Assembly (NCBI RefSeq): GCF_900129455.1
Contig: NZ_FQVU01000003.1
Coordinates: 1-64,000, forward strand
From: Jatrophihabitans endophyticus
GTDB lineage: Bacteria > Actinomycetota > Actinomycetes > Mycobacteriales > Jatrophihabitantaceae
Direction: 5' to 3'
Length of the DNA stretch: 64,000 nucleotides
The position numbers and the translations under genes are program-made. The notes under the pieces were generated by a model, which was given only the letters and a program-made list of their open reading frames with translations, had not been told where the DNA came from and did no database searches. Position 1 is the first letter of the stretch. Every line of letters starts with the position of its first letter. Shown here piece by piece: positions 9,166-23,900 of the stretch.

Positions 9166-11079
9166 GTGCCTGTCGAGTCGCTCTTCCCCCGCCTGGAACC
9201 GCTGCTGCCGCTGGTGAGCAAGCCGATCCAGTACGTCGGCGGTGAGTTGAACGCGCAGACGAAGGACTGGGACGCCGCGGCGGTCCGCTGGGCGCTGATG
9301 TACCCCGACGCCTACGAGGTCGGCCTGCCCAACCAGGGCGTCCAGATCCTGTACGAGGTGCTCAACGAGCGCGACGACGCGCTGGCCGAGCGCACGTACG
9401 CCGTCTGGCCCGATCTCGAAGCACTGCTGCGCGAACACGGCATCGGGCAGTTCACCGTCGATGCGCACCGTCCGGTCGCGGCCTTCGACCTGCTGGGCGT
9501 CTCGTTCTCGACCGAGCTCGGCTACACCAACCTGCTCACCGCCCTCGACCTTGCCGGCATCCCGCTGCACGCGGCCGAGCGCACCGTCGACCACCCCGTC
9601 GTGGTCGCCGGCGGTCACGCCGCCTTCAACCCCGAGCCGATCGCGGACTTCGTCGACGTCGCGGTGCTCGGTGACGGCGAGCAGGCCGTCGGCGTGATCA
9701 CCGAGGTCGTGAAGACCTGGAAGGCCGACGGTCGCCCCGGTGGTCGCGACGAGCTGCTGCTGCGCCTGGCCGCGACCGGCGGGGTCTACGTGCCGCGCTT
9801 CTACGACGTGACCTACCTGCCCGACGGCCGCATCGCCGCAGTGACGCCCAACCGCGAGGGGGTGCCCGAGCGCGTCAGCAAGCACACTGTGATGGACCTC
9901 GACGAATGGCCCTACCCCAAGACCCCGCTCGTGCCGCTCGCCGAGTCGGTGCACGAGCGGATGTCGGTCGAGATCTTCCGCGGCTGCACGCGGGGCTGCC
10001 GGTTCTGCCAGGCCGGCATGATCACGCGCCCGGTGCGCGAACGATCCATCGACGGCATCGGCGAGATGGTCGCCCGCGGCCTGGCGGCCACCGGGTTCGA
10101 GGAGGTCGGCCTGCTGTCGCTGTCGAGCGCCGACCACTCCGAGATCGCGCCGCTGACCAAGCAGCTCGCCGATCGGTACGCCGACGAGAAGGTCGGCCTG
10201 TCGCTGCCCTCGACCCGCGTCGACGCCTTCAACATCGACCTGGCCAACGAGATCAGCCGCAACGGCCGCCGCTCCGGGCTGACGTTCGCGCCTGAGGGCG
10301 GCTCGGAACGGCTGCGTCGCGTCATCAACAAGATGGTCAGCAAGGACGACCTGATCGACACCGTCTCGACCGCGTACGGCAACGGCTGGCGGCAGGTCAA
10401 GCTGTACTTCATGTGCGGTCTGCCCACCGAGACCGACGACGACGTCCTCGAGATCGCCGAGATGGCGCACGACGTCATCCGCGCCGGCCGGGAGTCGGCC
10501 GGGCACAAGGACATCCGCTGCACGGTGTCGATCGGCGGCTTCGTGCCCAAGCCGCACACGCCGTTCCAATGGGCGGCGCAGGCCTCGCCCGGGGTCGTCG
10601 ACGAGCGGCTGCGCAAGCTGCGGGCCGCGATCAACGCGAACAAGTCGCTCGGCCGCGCCGTCGGGATGCGCTACCACGACGGCGAACCGTCGATGGTCGA
10701 GGGCCTGCTCTCGCGCGGTGATCGCCGCGTCGGCGCCGTGATCGAGCAGGTGTGGCGCGACGGCGGCCGCTTCGACGGCTGGTCCGAGCACTTCAGCTAC
10801 CAGCGCTGGCTCGCCGCCTGCGACACCGTCGACGTCGACATCGAGTGGTACACCACCCGTGAGCGCGACGGCGAGGAGGTGCTGCCCTGGGACCACCTCG
10901 ACTCGGGGCTCGACAAGCAGTGGCTCTGGGACGACTGGCAGGACGCGCTCGAGGAGTTCGAGCAGGACGACTGCCGGTGGACGCCGTGCTTCGACTGCGG
11001 GGTCTGTCCCAACCTCGGCACCGACATCCAGGTGGGCCCGACCGGCCGCTCGCTGCTGCCGTTGGCCACCAAGCCGTAG
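9166..11079 (+). CDS. TIGR03960 family B12-binding/radical SAM protein
   Basis: A 637-residue protein with an N-terminal cobalamin-binding-like region (about 20-230) and a radical SAM core whose cluster cysteines C274, C278 and C281 form CTRGCRFC. The C-terminal region carries further cysteines in CFDCGVCPN, as in this family. It belongs to the TIGR03960 group, which is almost always coupled to a TIGR03936 partner and to rne/rng and rplU-rpmA; the reaction has not been defined to my knowledge. The partner is present here at 13195, but two unrelated genes intervene. The GTG start at 9166 follows TACACT by eight bases, consistent with a leaderless transcript. Confidence 0.92.
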   Translation: MPVESLFPRLEPLLPLVSKPIQYVGGELNAQTKDWDAAAVRWALMYPDAYEVGLPNQGVQILYEVLNERDDALAERTYAVWPDLEALLREHGIGQFTVDAHRPVAAFDLLGVSFSTELGYTNLLTALDLAGIPLHAAERTVDHPVVVAGGHAAFNPEPIADFVDVAVLGDGEQAVGVITEVVKTWKADGRPGGRDELLLRLAATGGVYVPRFYDVTYLPDGRIAAVTPNREGVPERVSKHTVMDLDEWPYPKTPLVPLAESVHERMSVEIFRGCTRGCRFCQAGMITRPVRERSIDGIGEMVARGLAATGFEEVGLLSLSSADHSEIAPLTKQLADRYADEKVGLSLPSTRVDAFNIDLANEISRNGRRSGLTFAPEGGSERLRRVINKMVSKDDLIDTVSTAYGNGWRQVKLYFMCGLPTETDDDVLEIAEMAHDVIRAGRESAGHKDIRCTVSIGGFVPKPHTPFQWAAQASPGVVDERLRKLRAAINANKSLGRAVGMRYHDGEPSMVEGLLSRGDRRVGAVIEQVWRDGGRFDGWSEHFSYQRWLAACDTVDVDIEWYTTRERDGEEVLPWDHLDSGLDKQWLWDDWQDALEEFEQDDCRWTPCFDCGVCPNLGTDIQVGPTGRSLLPLATKP

Positions 11080-11130
11080 GCGCGGGCGCCCCGTCAGGAC
11101 AAACACCCCTGACTCGGACATACTGCCGCG

Positions 11131-11973
11131 GTGATCATCAGCCGCACCGGAACCCCCGTCCGCTGCGACCCCCGGCGCGTCCTGCGCCGGGCGGCCGTCC
11201 TCACCGCCGTCGCGGTGCTCGCCCTCGCCGGCGCCGAGTCACTCGCCGCCGCGGGCGCCGCCCCCGCCCCGCCGACCGTCACCCGGCATCCCGAGCGCGA
11301 CTGGCTCGGTTCGCAGGCGGCGAAGCACTTCGGCGGTGCCGACCGGCAGGCCGCCGTCACCCCGGCCGCGGCGGTGGCGGCCGTCCCAGGACTGGACGTC
11401 AGCAGCTGGCAGGGCAACGTCGGCTGGGCGGCAGTGGCCAAGAAGGGCGCGAAGTTCGCCATCGTCAAGGCCACCGAGAGCACCGACTACCAGAACCCGT
11501 ACTTCAGCCAGCAGTACACCGGCGCCTACGACGCCGGTCTGGTGCACGGCGCGTACCACTTCGCCACGCCCGACACGTCGAGCGGCGCCGCGCAGGCGAC
11601 GTACTTCGCCAAGCACGGCGGTGGGTGGTCGAAGGACGGCAAGACCTTTCCCGGCATGCTCGACATCGAATGGAACCCGTACGGGAGCACGTGCTACGGC
11701 AAGAGCAAGTCGGCGATGACGTCCTGGATCAAGGACTTCAGCGACACCTACCACTCGGTCACGAAGCGGTGGCCGATGATCTACACCGCGAACGGCTGGT
11801 GGAGCCAGTGCGTCGGCACGGCCGGTGACTTCTCCTCGACCAACCCGCTCGTCCTCGCCTGCTACTGCTCGTCGGCGGGGACGATGCCCCACGGCTGGAG
11901 CTACCAGACCATCTGGCAGTACGCGGACTCGGGGACGTTCCCGGGCGACCAGGACCGGTTCAACGGCTCGCTG

Positions 11974-12003
<30 letters not shown>
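11131..12003 (+). CDS. Secreted glycoside hydrolase family 25 (lysozyme-like)
   Basis: A 290-residue protein with a signal peptide (about 1-46) and a GH25 domain from about residue 86. GLDVSSWQG, the KATESTDY segment, GAYHFATP and the LDIEWNP strand carry the family's acidic residues, so it looks catalytically competent. GH25 enzymes cleave the beta-1,4 bond between N-acetylmuramic acid and N-acetylglucosamine in peptidoglycan. Aromatic residues near the C-terminus (HGWSYQTIWQYAD) are also typical. The GTG start at 11131 follows a CATACT hexamer by six bases. Its last 30 bases overlap the end of the convergent GGDEF gene. Its placement between the two radical-SAM-linked genes is unusual. Confidence 0.9.
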
Positions 12004-13080
<1,077 letters not shown>

Positions 13081-13194
13081 GTGGTGGTGATCGGCAGGAG
13101 TCGCCCGGAGTTGAGCGGTTCCGCTCCGGCGTTCGCCACGGTCGCCCGGGTGCGGCCTCGACCGGTTCGCGCATCGGTGCGGCAGACTCGCGTC

Positions 13195-13959
13195 ATGGCA
13201 CGTCGCGTCCCCGAGGGCCCCCCGCCGCCGCCCGTGGTGCAGCGGATCCGGCTGCGCTACGCCAAGCGCGGCCGGCTGCGGTTCTCCTCGCACCGCGACT
13301 TCGCGCGCGCGTTCGAGCGGGCGCTGCGGCGCGCCGAGGTGCCCATGGCGTACTCCGCCGGCTTCTCGCCGCACCCCAAGATCAGCTATGTCGGCGCCGC
13401 GCCGACCGGCGTCGCGAGCGAGGCCGAATACCTCGAGATCGGGCTCGCCCGCGCGGTCGACCCGGCCGTCCTGCGCGCCGAGCTCGATCGGGTGCTGCCC
13501 CCGGGCCTGGACGTCGACGAGGCGGTCCTGGCCGGGCCGGGATCACTCGCCGAGCGCATGGTGGCCTCGAGCTGGCGCATCGAGCTGCCGGGAGTGGACG
13601 AGGTGACCGCGCGGGCCGCGCTCGCGCGATTCCTCGACCGCGACGAGGTGGGCGTGGAACGCCTCACCAAGAGCGGTCGCCGCACCCTCGACGTCCGCTC
13701 GCCCGTGGTCTCGGCCGCGGTGCTCGGCGCGGCCGAAGCGCCGTCCGGGGAGTCACGTGCGATACTGGGTCTGGTCGTACGACAGGTGACCCCTACCGTC
13801 CGACCCGACGATGTCGTAGCCGCACTGCGCGACGTCGCCGGTCTCGCCCCGACCGGTCCGCCCGTGGCGGTCCGTCTGGCGCAGGGACCGCTCGACGACG
13901 ACGGTGCGGTCGGCGACCCGCTGGCCGCCGACCGGAACCAGGCCACGACACCGCCGTAG
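13195..13959 (+). CDS. TIGR03936 family (DUF2344) radical SAM-associated protein
   Basis: A 254-residue protein opening with VQRIRLRYAKRGRLRFSSH and containing AYSAGFSPHPKISYVGAAPTG, the hallmark of the DUF2344/TIGR03936 family. It is the usual partner of the TIGR03960 radical SAM protein found here at 9166 and normally sits directly between that gene and rne/rng. Possible action on RNA or on the neighbouring translation machinery has been suggested from gene order; no reaction is visible in the sequence. The start ATG at 13195 is six bases after CAGACT. A 160-bp gap with no recognisable gene separates it from the RNase E/G gene. Confidence 0.9.
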   Translation: MARRVPEGPPPPPVVQRIRLRYAKRGRLRFSSHRDFARAFERALRRAEVPMAYSAGFSPHPKISYVGAAPTGVASEAEYLEIGLARAVDPAVLRAELDRVLPPGLDVDEAVLAGPGSLAERMVASSWRIELPGVDEVTARAALARFLDRDEVGVERLTKSGRRTLDVRSPVVSAAVLGAAEAPSGESRAILGLVVRQVTPTVRPDDVVAALRDVAGLAPTGPPVAVRLAQGPLDDDGAVGDPLAADRNQATTPP

Positions 13960-14119
13960 CACCATCGCACCACCGACCGGTCGACACCTTGTCGGCCGAC
14001 GCAGACTTCGCGGCACGGCCAGCTCGTTCGGCCGGGTCGCCACAACCGCCTCTGCGCGGTCGCGGTCCACGATCCCACCGTGGGCGCGCCCGGAGGCCGA
14101 AACGGAGTGACGCGAGCAC

Positions 14120-17329
<3,210 letters not shown>

Positions 17330-17337
17330 CAGGCGTT

Positions 17338-17367
17338 TTGCCTCGGTCGACGGCCGTGCCGTAATCT
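17338..17367 (+). promoter_or_regulatory. Putative promoter of rplU-rpmA
   Basis: TTGCCT (17338-17343) and TAATCT (17362-17367) are separated by 18 bases, a good sigma-70-type pair, in the 108-bp gap between rne and rplU. It predicts a transcript starting near 17375 with a leader of about 60 nt. Confidence 0.5.
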
Positions 17368-17374
17368 GAACGAC

Positions 17375-17394
17375 GGCCCATCGTGCGGTGGGCC
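17375..17394 (+). promoter_or_regulatory. Stem-loop in the rplU 5' leader
   Basis: GGCCCA (17375-17380) pairs with TGGGCC (17389-17394), and the stem can extend inward through a wobble. It lies at the predicted 5' end of the rplU message, 43 bases before the start codon. Autogenous control by a ribosomal protein is possible but only inferred. Confidence 0.35.
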
Positions 17395-17437
17395 CGTGCT
17401 TTGCCAGTGTGCATGTGAAACGAGGAGTGGATCCGCG

Positions 17438-17749
17438 ATGTACGCCATCGTCAAGACCGGCGGCAAGCAGTACAAGGTCGCCGAGGGCGATGTGATCGAG
17501 GTCGAGAAGCTGGACGCCGAGAACGGCGCCGAGGTCTCGCTGGCAGCGATCCTGCTCGTCGACGGCGAGACCGTCACCCACGAGGCGGCCGCGCTCTCGA
17601 GCGCCAAGATCACCGCCGAGGTGCTCGGGCTGAACCTGGGCCCGAAGATCCGCATCCACAAGTTCAAGAACAAGACCGGCTACCACAAGCGGCAGGGTCA
17701 CCGTCAGAAGCTGACCCAGCTGCGCATCACCGGCGTCAGCGCGAAGTAG
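17438..17749 (+). CDS. rplU: 50S ribosomal protein L21
   Basis: A 103-residue protein, the usual L21 length, starting [18 protein letters not shown] and ending with the conserved [23 protein letters not shown] segment that contacts 23S rRNA. The ATG at 17438 is preceded by AGGAG at a good distance, so the longer in-frame reading from 17396 is rejected. L21 binds 23S rRNA domain I in the large subunit. It is followed 13 bp later by rpmA, the standard pair. A promoter-like pair and a stem-loop precede it. Confidence 0.98.
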   Translation: MYAIVKTGGKQYKVAEGDVIEVEKLDAENGAEVSLAAILLVDGETVTHEAAALSSAKITAEVLGLNLGPKIRIHKFKNKTGYHKRQGHRQKLTQLRITGVSAK

Positions 17750-17762
17750 AGGAGACACCGCC

Positions 17763-18014
17763 ATGGCTCACAAGAAGGGCGCGTCCAGCTCGCGCAACGG
17801 CCGGGACTCGAACCCGCAGTACCTCGGGGTCAAGCGCTTCGGCGGCCAGACCGTGAAGGTCGGCGAGATCATCGTCCGGCAGCGCGGCACCAAGTTCCAC
17901 CCGGGCGCCGGCGTCGGCCGCGGCAAGGACGACACGCTGTTCGCCCTCGCCCCCGGCAGCGTGCAGTTCGGCACCTCGCGCGGCCGCAAGACGGTGAACG
18001 TAACCCCAGCCTGA
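17763..18014 (+). CDS. rpmA: 50S ribosomal protein L27
   Basis: An 83-residue protein starting [19 protein letters not shown]; the mature N-terminus of L27 reaches the peptidyl-transferase centre. No cleavable Firmicutes-type leader is present. A GGAGA Shine-Dalgarno sequence lies just upstream of the ATG. It is cotranscribed with rplU (13-bp gap). Its stop codon lies inside a strong stem-loop (18000-18027), which may cut transcription before obg. Confidence 0.98.
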   Translation: MAHKKGASSSRNGRDSNPQYLGVKRFGGQTVKVGEIIVRQRGTKFHPGAGVGRGKDDTLFALAPGSVQFGTSRGRKTVNVTPA

Positions 18015-18027
18015 CGCTGGGAGTTAC
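18000..18027 (+). terminator. Stem-loop across the rpmA stop (attenuator or terminator)
   Basis: GTAACCCCAGC (18000-18010) pairs with GCTGGGAGTTAC (18016-18027) with a single bulged T and the five-base loop CTGAC. No T-run follows. It contains the rpmA stop codon and could separate ribosomal-protein expression from obg expression. Confidence 0.45.
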
Positions 18028-18100
18028 CAGCAACCGCGGACCGGACGTCTCTGCTGGAACGTGACGAGAGCAGCAGAGTTCGGAGAGGCGGGATAGCGCC

Positions 18101-19552
18101 ATGGCCAAGTTCGTCGATCGCGTGACGCTGCACGTCACCGCGGGCAACGGCGCGCACGGCGTGGCCTCCATCCACCGCGAGAAGTTCAAGCCGCTCGGCG
18201 GCCCGGACGGCGGGAACGGCGGGCACGGCGGTGACGTCGTGCTCGTCGTCGACAACAACGTCCACACCCTGCTCGACTTCCACCACCACCCCCACCAGAA
18301 GGCCGGCAACGGTGCGCAGGGGGCGGGTGGGCACCGAGCCGGCGCCAACGGCACCGACCTCACGTTGCGGGTGCCCGAGGGCACCGTCGTCCTCGACCCG
18401 GACGGCGAGGTGCTGGCCGACCTGGCCGGCGTCGGCAGCTCGTTCGTGGCCGCCCGCGGCGGTCGCGGCGGGCTGGGCAACGCGGCGCTCGCCACCGCCC
18501 GACGCAAGGCGCCCGGTTTCGCCCTGCTCGGCGAGCCGGGGGAGACCCACGACCTCGTGCTGGAGCTCAAGAGCGTGGCCGACGTCGGGCTCGTCGGCTA
18601 CCCGAGTGCGGGCAAGTCCTCGTTGATCGCGGCGCTGTCGGCGGCGCGGCCCAAGATCGCCGACTACCCGTTCACCACCCTCGTACCGAACCTCGGCGTC
18701 GTCGACTCCGGCGACACCACCTTCACCGTCGCCGACGTTCCCGGCCTGATCCCGGGGGCGGCCGAGGGCAGGGGACTGGGCCTGGACTTCCTGCGGCACA
18801 TCGAGCGCTGTGCGGTGCTGCTGCACGTGCTCGACTGCGCCACCCTCGAACCCGGCCGTGACCCGCTCAGCGACCTCGACGCCCTCGAGGCCGAGCTCGG
18901 CCGCTACGAGGGCACCTTCGGTGAGCTGCTGGCCAAGCCGCGCCTCGTCGCGCTGAACAAGGTCGACGTTCCCGAGGCCCGCGAGCTGGCCGAGCTCGTC
19001 CGCCCCGACCTCGAGGCCCGTGGCCTCACCGTCTTCGAGATCTCCGCCGTCGCCCATACCGGGCTGCGCGAGCTGACGTTCGCCCTCGCCGCCACCGTCG
19101 AGGCCGACCGCGCGCAGCGAGCCGTGCCCGACACCACCCGCATCGTCATCACGCCGCGCGCCGTCGACGAGCAGGACTTCACCGTCGTGCCCGATCCGCA
19201 CGAGCCCGGCGGGTTCGTCGTGCGCGGGGTCAAGCCCGAGCGCTGGATCAAGCAGACCGCGTTCGACAACGACGAGGCGGTGGGTTACCTGGCCGACCGG
19301 CTCGCGCGCCTCGGCGTGGAGAAGAAGCTCGCCGCGCTCGGGGCGCAGCGCGGTGCGCCGGTGACGATCGGCGACGTCCAGTTCGACTGGGAACCGACCG
19401 CCGGCATCGACGGCGACGACGCGGACGACTTCGTCGCCGGGTTGCGCGGTACCGACGCCCGGCTCGAGTCCGACGCGCGGGTGCGCGCGAACGATCGGCT
19501 GGCGCAGAAGCGGGCGCGCCGCGACGGCAGCGGCCGGCAGGACGACGAGTGA
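18101..19552 (+). CDS. obgE: GTPase Obg/CgtA
   Basis: A 483-residue protein with the three Obg domains. The Gly-rich Obg fold (about 1-158) starts [20 protein letters not shown]. The G domain (about 160-335) has GYPSAGKSS (P-loop), DVPGLIPGA (G3), NKVD (G4) and a SAVAH-type G5. The C-terminal OCT domain (about 355-435) is followed by an acidic/basic tail as in actinobacteria. It acts in 50S subunit maturation and stress response. A GGAGAGG sequence precedes the ATG. It overlaps proB by four bases, so the two are translationally coupled. Confidence 0.97.
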   Translation: MAKFVDRVTLHVTAGNGAHGVASIHREKFKPLGGPDGGNGGHGGDVVLVVDNNVHTLLDFHHHPHQKAGNGAQGAGGHRAGANGTDLTLRVPEGTVVLDPDGEVLADLAGVGSSFVAARGGRGGLGNAALATARRKAPGFALLGEPGETHDLVLELKSVADVGLVGYPSAGKSSLIAALSAARPKIADYPFTTLVPNLGVVDSGDTTFTVADVPGLIPGAAEGRGLGLDFLRHIERCAVLLHVLDCATLEPGRDPLSDLDALEAELGRYEGTFGELLAKPRLVALNKVDVPEARELAELVRPDLEARGLTVFEISAVAHTGLRELTFALAATVEADRAQRAVPDTTRIVITPRAVDEQDFTVVPDPHEPGGFVVRGVKPERWIKQTAFDNDEAVGYLADRLARLGVEKKLAALGAQRGAPVTIGDVQFDWEPTAGIDGDDADDFVAGLRGTDARLESDARVRANDRLAQKRARRDGSGRQDDE

Positions 19553-20640
19553 CCCGCGCCGCCGTCGCCGCCGCCGCGCGCACGGTGGTCAAGGTCGGCT
19601 CCTCCTCGCTCACCGAGCACGGCCGGCTCGACCCGCCGCGCCTGGCCGCGATCGTCGACGCCATCGCGCGGCGCGTCGGCGCGGGACAGCAGGTCGTGCT
19701 CGTCTCGTCGGGGGCGATCGCCGCCGGTATCGCGCCGCTCGGCCTCGCCTCGCGGCCCCGCGACCTTGCGACGCAGCAGGCCGCCGCGAGCGTCGGCCAG
19801 CTGTTGCTCGCCGAGCGGTACGCCCAATCGTTCGCCCGGCACGGGCTGCAGGTGGGGCAGGTGCTGCTGACCGCCGACGACCTGCACCGGCGCGGCCACT
19901 ACCGCAACGCCGAGCGGACGCTGGAACGCCTGCTCGGTCTGGGCGTCGTGCCGGTCGTCAACGAGAACGACACGGTCGCCACGCACGAGATCCGCTTCGG
20001 CGACAACGACCGGCTGGCCGCGCTGGTCGCGCACGTGGTCCGCGCCGACGCGCTCGTCCTGCTCAGCGACGTGGACGGCCTCTACACGGGCAAGCCCGGC
20101 CGGCCGGGCTCGACCTTCATCCCCGAGGTGGTCTCGATGGCCGAGCTGGCCGACGTCGACGTGTCACGCGCCGGCAGCCACGTCGGCTCGGGCGGCATGG
20201 TCACCAAGATCGACGCCGCCGCGATCGCGACGAGCGAGGGCATCCCGGTCGTCCTCGCCGCCGCCGCGAGCATCGACGCGGCCCTGGTCGGCGCGACCGG
20301 CACCGTCTTCCACGCCGCCGGCGACCGCAGCGCGTCGCGGCTGTTCTGGCTGCGGCACGCCACCACCCCGCGCGGCCGGCTGACGCTCGACGACGGTGCC
20401 GTCTCGGCCGTGGTCGACCGCCGCACCTCGCTGCTGCCGGCGGGGGTGGTGGGGGTGTCGGGCGAGTTCTACTCCGGCGAGCCCGTCGACCTCGTCGACG
20501 CCTCCGGCCACGCGGTCGCGCGCGGGCTCGTCGGCTACGACGCCGCGGACCTGCCGCCGCTGCTGGGCCGCCGCACCAGCGAGCTGCCCGACGAGTTCCG
20601 TCGCGAGCTCGTCCACCGCGACGACCTCGTGCTGCTCTGA
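19549..20640 (+). CDS. proB: Glutamate 5-kinase
   Basis: A 363-residue protein whose amino-acid kinase domain (about 1-245) contains [10 protein letters not shown], the SSGAIAAG loop, NENDTVA and FGDNDRLAA; a C-terminal PUA domain (about 270-350) follows. It phosphorylates glutamate to glutamyl 5-phosphate, the first and usually proline-inhibited step of proline synthesis. The GTG start overlaps the obg stop by four bases. The next pathway gene, proA, follows after an opposite-strand gene and has its own promoter-like hexamer. A perfect stem-loop lies immediately downstream. Confidence 0.96.
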   Translation: MTRAAVAAAARTVVKVGSSSLTEHGRLDPPRLAAIVDAIARRVGAGQQVVLVSSGAIAAGIAPLGLASRPRDLATQQAAASVGQLLLAERYAQSFARHGLQVGQVLLTADDLHRRGHYRNAERTLERLLGLGVVPVVNENDTVATHEIRFGDNDRLAALVAHVVRADALVLLSDVDGLYTGKPGRPGSTFIPEVVSMAELADVDVSRAGSHVGSGGMVTKIDAAAIATSEGIPVVLAAAASIDAALVGATGTVFHAAGDRSASRLFWLRHATTPRGRLTLDDGAVSAVVDRRTSLLPAGVVGVSGEFYSGEPVDLVDASGHAVARGLVGYDAADLPPLLGRRTSELPDEFRRELVHRDDLVLL

Positions 20641-20643
20641 CGG

Positions 20644-20664
20644 CGACCGCGTCGACCGCGGTCG
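20644..20664. terminator. Bidirectional terminator-like stem-loop between convergent genes
   Basis: CGACCGCG (20644-20651) pairs perfectly with CGCGGTCG (20657-20664) around a five-base loop. It sits between the proB stop and the stop of the opposite-strand lipoprotein gene. No T-run is present, which is common in GC-rich actinobacteria. Confidence 0.5.
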
Positions 20665-20674
20665 GCGCGGCGGG

Positions 20675-21334
20675 TCAGCCCCCGACGAGCTGCAGCGAGG
20701 CCTTGACCTCCGCGCAGCCGATCCGCACGGTTGCCGGGCTGTCCTGGCTCTGGCACGCGACGGTGGCAACGGTCCGGCCGAGATAGATCGTCGTGTTGTC
20801 GGTGCGCACCCCCGTGCGGTAGCGCCCGGGTTGCCGGAAGGCGCGGGCGCCGGCGACCGTCGTCGTGGTGACCGCGCCCACGCGGACGAAGCCGTACGTG
20901 CCGACCCGCAGCGCCAGGGTGTCCTCGAAGCGCGCGCGCAGCTCACGCTGCGAGAGGGTCGAGGTGTCGGCTATGGGCGAGGCCAGCACCTCGACGAGGT
21001 CGTGGCGACCGACCGAGACGAGGGTGCGGTACCTCCACTCCTCGCCGTACCCGGTGATGGTGGAGAAGTCGGTGAACCCGCTCGGCAGCCGGTAGCAGAA
21101 CGGCGCACCCGATGCGGTGATCGCGCCGGCGGGGCAGCGCAGTGCGGCCGCGGTCGTCTCGCCCGTCGTGGCGTGGGTTCGGGGCGCCGCGCCAGTCGTC
21201 TGTGCGCCCGCGGTGCCGCTCGACGTCGTCCGCGACGTCGAGGCGGCGAGCGCCCCGTCGCCGTCGACACTGCGCGAGCAGGCACTCCCGGTCGCGACCA
21301 CGGCGAGCAGGCAGGCAACGAGAGGGCGGCGCAC
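20675..21334 (-). CDS. Putative lipoprotein of unknown function
   Basis: A 219-residue protein with a short positive N-terminus, a hydrophobic stretch ([15 protein letters not shown]) and a cysteine at the predicted processing site. The three residues before the cysteine fit a lipobox imperfectly, so it may instead be a plain secreted protein. A Ser/Thr/Ala-rich linker (about 23-60) leads to a folded domain containing [12 protein letters not shown] and four cysteines likely to form disulfides. The family was not recognised. The start was set at GTG 21334 because the longer reading from 21391 places an odd polar stretch before the signal. It lies on the opposite strand between proB and proA. 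Confidence 0.7.
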   Translation of the reverse strand: MRRPLVACLLAVVATGSACSRSVDGDGALAASTSRTTSSGTAGAQTTGAAPRTHATTGETTAAALRCPAGAITASGAPFCYRLPSGFTDFSTITGYGEEWRYRTLVSVGRHDLVEVLASPIADTSTLSQRELRARFEDTLALRVGTYGFVRVGAVTTTTVAGARAFRQPGRYRTGVRTDNTTIYLGRTVATVACQSQDSPATVRIGCAEVKASLQLVGG

Positions 21335-21410
21335 GGCCCGAGTGTTCCGCACGGGGGGCCCGGCCGCACCCGATGCGCGGTCGCCCGGCACCGCGGGGCG
21401 GTTCGGCCAC

Positions 21411-21416
21411 TACCCT
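21411..21416 (+). promoter_or_regulatory. Predicted -10 element of a leaderless proA transcript
   Basis: TACCCT ends six bases before the GTG at 21423. This spacing is what leaderless actinobacterial genes show and favours GTG 21423 over the adjacent GTG at 21420. No clear -35 was identified. Confidence 0.45.
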
Positions 21417-21422
21417 GGCGTG

Positions 21423-22685
21423 GTGAGCGAGCAGACGGCCTCCGAGACCGACGTCCGGGCGTGCGCGGCCCGCGGCCGCGACGCGGCGGCCGAGCTGGCC
21501 CCGCTCTCACGCGCGGCGAAGGACGCCGCACTGCGGGCCATGGCCGACGCCCTCGACGGCGCCACGGACGACGTGCTCGCCGCGAACGCGCGCGACGTCG
21601 CCCGCGGCCGCGAGGCCGGCCTGGGCGACGGACTGCTCGACCGCCTCACGCTCACCGTCGACCGGGTCGCCGCCATGGCGCAGGGTTTGCGCGACGTCGC
21701 GCAATTAGCCGATCCGGTGGGTGAGGTCGTCCGCGGGTATTCGCAGCCGAACGGCCTCGAGATCCGGCAGGTGCGGGTGCCGTTCGGCGTCGTCGCCATG
21801 ATCTACGAGGCCCGCCCCAACGTCACCGTCGACGCCGCGGGCCTCGCGATCAAGAGCGGCAACGCGGCGCTGCTGCGCGGCTCGGCCTCGGCCCGCGAGT
21901 CGAACACCGCGCTCGTCGACGTCCTCTCGCGCGCCGCCGAGAAGGCGGGCCTGCCGCGCGACGCCGTGCAGCTCGTCCCGGGCACCGACCGCTCGTCGGT
22001 GCTGCACCTGCTGCGGGCGCGGGGGCTGGTCGACCTCGTTATCCCGCGCGGGGGAGCGGGGCTCATCGACCACGTCGTCCAGAACGCCACGGTGCCGGTG
22101 ATCGAGACCGGGGTCGGCAACGTCCACGTCTACGTCGACGCCGCGGCCGATCTCGACGTGGCCGAACGGATCGTCGTCAACGCCAAGGCGTCGCGGGTGA
22201 GCGTGTGCAACGCCGCCGAGACCCTGCTCGTGCACCGCGCGGTCGCCGACGCGTTCGTGCCGCGGATCGTCGCGGCGCTGCAGGCCGCCGACGTCGTGGT
22301 GCACGGCGACGACGCCTTCGCTGCGTGTGCCGGCGTACTGCCCGCGGGCGACGACGACTGGGGGCGCGAGTACCTGTCGCTCGACATCGCGGCGCGCGTC
22401 GTCGACGACATCGACGAGGCGCTCGCGCACATCCGGCGCTGGTCGTCCGGGCACACCGAGGCGATCGTCACCGGTGACCTCGCCGCGTCGCGCCACTTCG
22501 TCGCGCGGGTGGACTCCGCGGCGGTGATGGTCAACGCGTCGACCCGCTTCACCGACGGCGGCGAGTTCGGCTTCGGCGCCGAGATCGGGATCTCGACCCA
22601 GAAGCTGCACGCGCGCGGGCCGATGGGGTTGACCGAGCTCACCTCGACGAAGTGGGTCGTCACCGGCGACGGTCACACCCGCTGA
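21423..22685 (+). CDS. proA: Gamma-glutamyl phosphate reductase
   Basis: A 420-residue aldehyde-dehydrogenase-fold enzyme. Visible motifs are [23 protein letters not shown], the [19 protein letters not shown] segment with catalytic C262, and the terminal [22 protein letters not shown]. It reduces glutamyl 5-phosphate to glutamate semialdehyde with NADPH, the step after ProB. It is separated from proB by about 780 bp holding an opposite-strand gene, so it probably uses its own promoter (TACCCT at 21411). Its 3' end overlaps the convergent MFS gene by 13 bases. Confidence 0.96.
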   Translation: MSEQTASETDVRACAARGRDAAAELAPLSRAAKDAALRAMADALDGATDDVLAANARDVARGREAGLGDGLLDRLTLTVDRVAAMAQGLRDVAQLADPVGEVVRGYSQPNGLEIRQVRVPFGVVAMIYEARPNVTVDAAGLAIKSGNAALLRGSASARESNTALVDVLSRAAEKAGLPRDAVQLVPGTDRSSVLHLLRARGLVDLVIPRGGAGLIDHVVQNATVPVIETGVGNVHVYVDAAADLDVAERIVVNAKASRVSVCNAAETLLVHRAVADAFVPRIVAALQAADVVVHGDDAFAACAGVLPAGDDDWGREYLSLDIAARVVDDIDEALAHIRRWSSGHTEAIVTGDLAASRHFVARVDSAAVMVNASTRFTDGGEFGFGAEIGISTQKLHARGPMGLTELTSTKWVVTGDGHTR

Positions 22686-23875
22686 TCGCGGCGGCCGCCC
22701 GGCACGTCGGTGACGAGGACGGCCGCGGCCAGGTAGCAGCAGCCGACGACGAGGACGGTGGCCGGCCAGCCGCCCGCGGACCAGGCGAGGCCGAGAGCGG
22801 TGCCGCCGACGCACGAGCCCACGTAGTAGGCCATGAGGTAGAGCGCGGCGGCCTGCGAGCGATGGTCGACGGCGCGCGTGGCAGCCCAGCCGCTCGCGAC
22901 CGAGTGCGCGGCGAAGAACCCGGCGGTGAACACGACCAGCCCCGGCAGCACGGTCAGCGGGGTGTCCGGGACGGTGAGGGCCAGGCCCGCCGTGGCCAGC
23001 ACCGCGCCGGCCAGGACGACGGCGCGGGGGCCGTGCCGGGCGGCGCGGCGCGCGGCGACCGTCGAGGTCACCGTGCCGGCCAGATAGGCCAGGAAGACGA
23101 GCCCCACCACCGCCGGTGACCAGTCGAACGGGGCACGGCCCAGCCGGAAGGTCAGGAAGTTGTAGGTGCCCACAAAGCCGCCCATGAGCAGCACGGCGGC
23201 ACCACACAGCCGGCGGATGCCGGGGTCGGCCAGCTGACGACCGATCGCGGCGCGGCCGCCGTCAGGGGACGGACGGTGGCGCGCCGGTGCCGCGAGCAGG
23301 GTGAACACCGCCGCGCCGACGGCGCCGACGAGCCCCAGCGCCGCCATCGACCACCGGTAGGACGCGACCTCGCTCACCCCGGCCGGCACCAGCCGGCCGA
23401 GCAGACCGCCGACGGTCGTCCCCGAGACGTAGACGCCGATCGCCGCTCCGCTCGCACCGGTCTCGACCTCGTCGCCGATGTGCCCCACCGCCACCGCGAC
23501 GACGGCGGCGAGCGCGAGTCCGTCCAGCGCGCGCAACGCGAGGAACGACCCGAAGCCCGGGGCGGCGGCGCCGGCCACGACCGACACCGCCGCCACGGCG
23601 AGACCGGCGGTCATGACCCGCGTCCGGCCGAGGCGTTCGGCCATCGCGGACATCGGCAGGACGGTCAGCGCCAGCACGCCGGTCGTCACCGACACGGTGA
23701 GGCTGGCCGTCGTCGCCCCGACGCCGAACTCGACGCCGATCTCGGGCAGCAGGGCCTGCGTCGCGTACAGCAGCGCGAACGCGGACAGACCGGCCGCGAG
23801 CATGGCCAGGTTCAATCGGCGCAGCTCGCGACTGCCGGCCTCGATGCGGGGCGGGACGGCGCAGGTGATGCTCAC
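22673..23875 (-). CDS. MFS transporter (YnfM/AraJ-like drug:H+ antiporter type)
   Basis: A 400-residue protein with about twelve hydrophobic helices. After a short polar N-terminus it reads [19 protein letters not shown], the typical first helix of YnfM-type efflux proteins, and the loop between helices 2 and 3 carries [11 protein letters not shown]. The substrate is not evident; drug or metabolite efflux is likely. It is divergent from a LysR regulator with a 63-bp gap, the classical arrangement for regulator and target. It overlaps proA tail to tail by 13 bases. Confidence 0.85.
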   Translation of the reverse strand: MSITCAVPPRIEAGSRELRRLNLAMLAAGLSAFALLYATQALLPEIGVEFGVGATTASLTVSVTTGVLALTVLPMSAMAERLGRTRVMTAGLAVAAVSVVAGAAAPGFGSFLALRALDGLALAAVVAVAVGHIGDEVETGASGAAIGVYVSGTTVGGLLGRLVPAGVSEVASYRWSMAALGLVGAVGAAVFTLLAAPARHRPSPDGGRAAIGRQLADPGIRRLCGAAVLLMGGFVGTYNFLTFRLGRAPFDWSPAVVGLVFLAYLAGTVTSTVAARRAARHGPRAVVLAGAVLATAGLALTVPDTPLTVLPGLVVFTAGFFAAHSVASGWAATRAVDHRSQAAALYLMAYYVGSCVGGTALGLAWSAGGWPATVLVVGCCYLAAAVLVTDVPGGRRDQRV

Positions 23876-23900
23876 CGAGCCACGCTACGTCTGTCGCCAC

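Noticed and set aside
7681..11121. 1146-codon minus-strand open frame
   Set aside because: It covers the M1 copy 2 and radical SAM genes in antisense; no plausible domain.
17805..17825. tRNA T-arm-like sequence (GGTTCGAGTCC on the minus strand)
   Set aside because: It encodes the conserved GRDSNPQ of ribosomal protein L27; no acceptor stem or anticodon arm is nearby.
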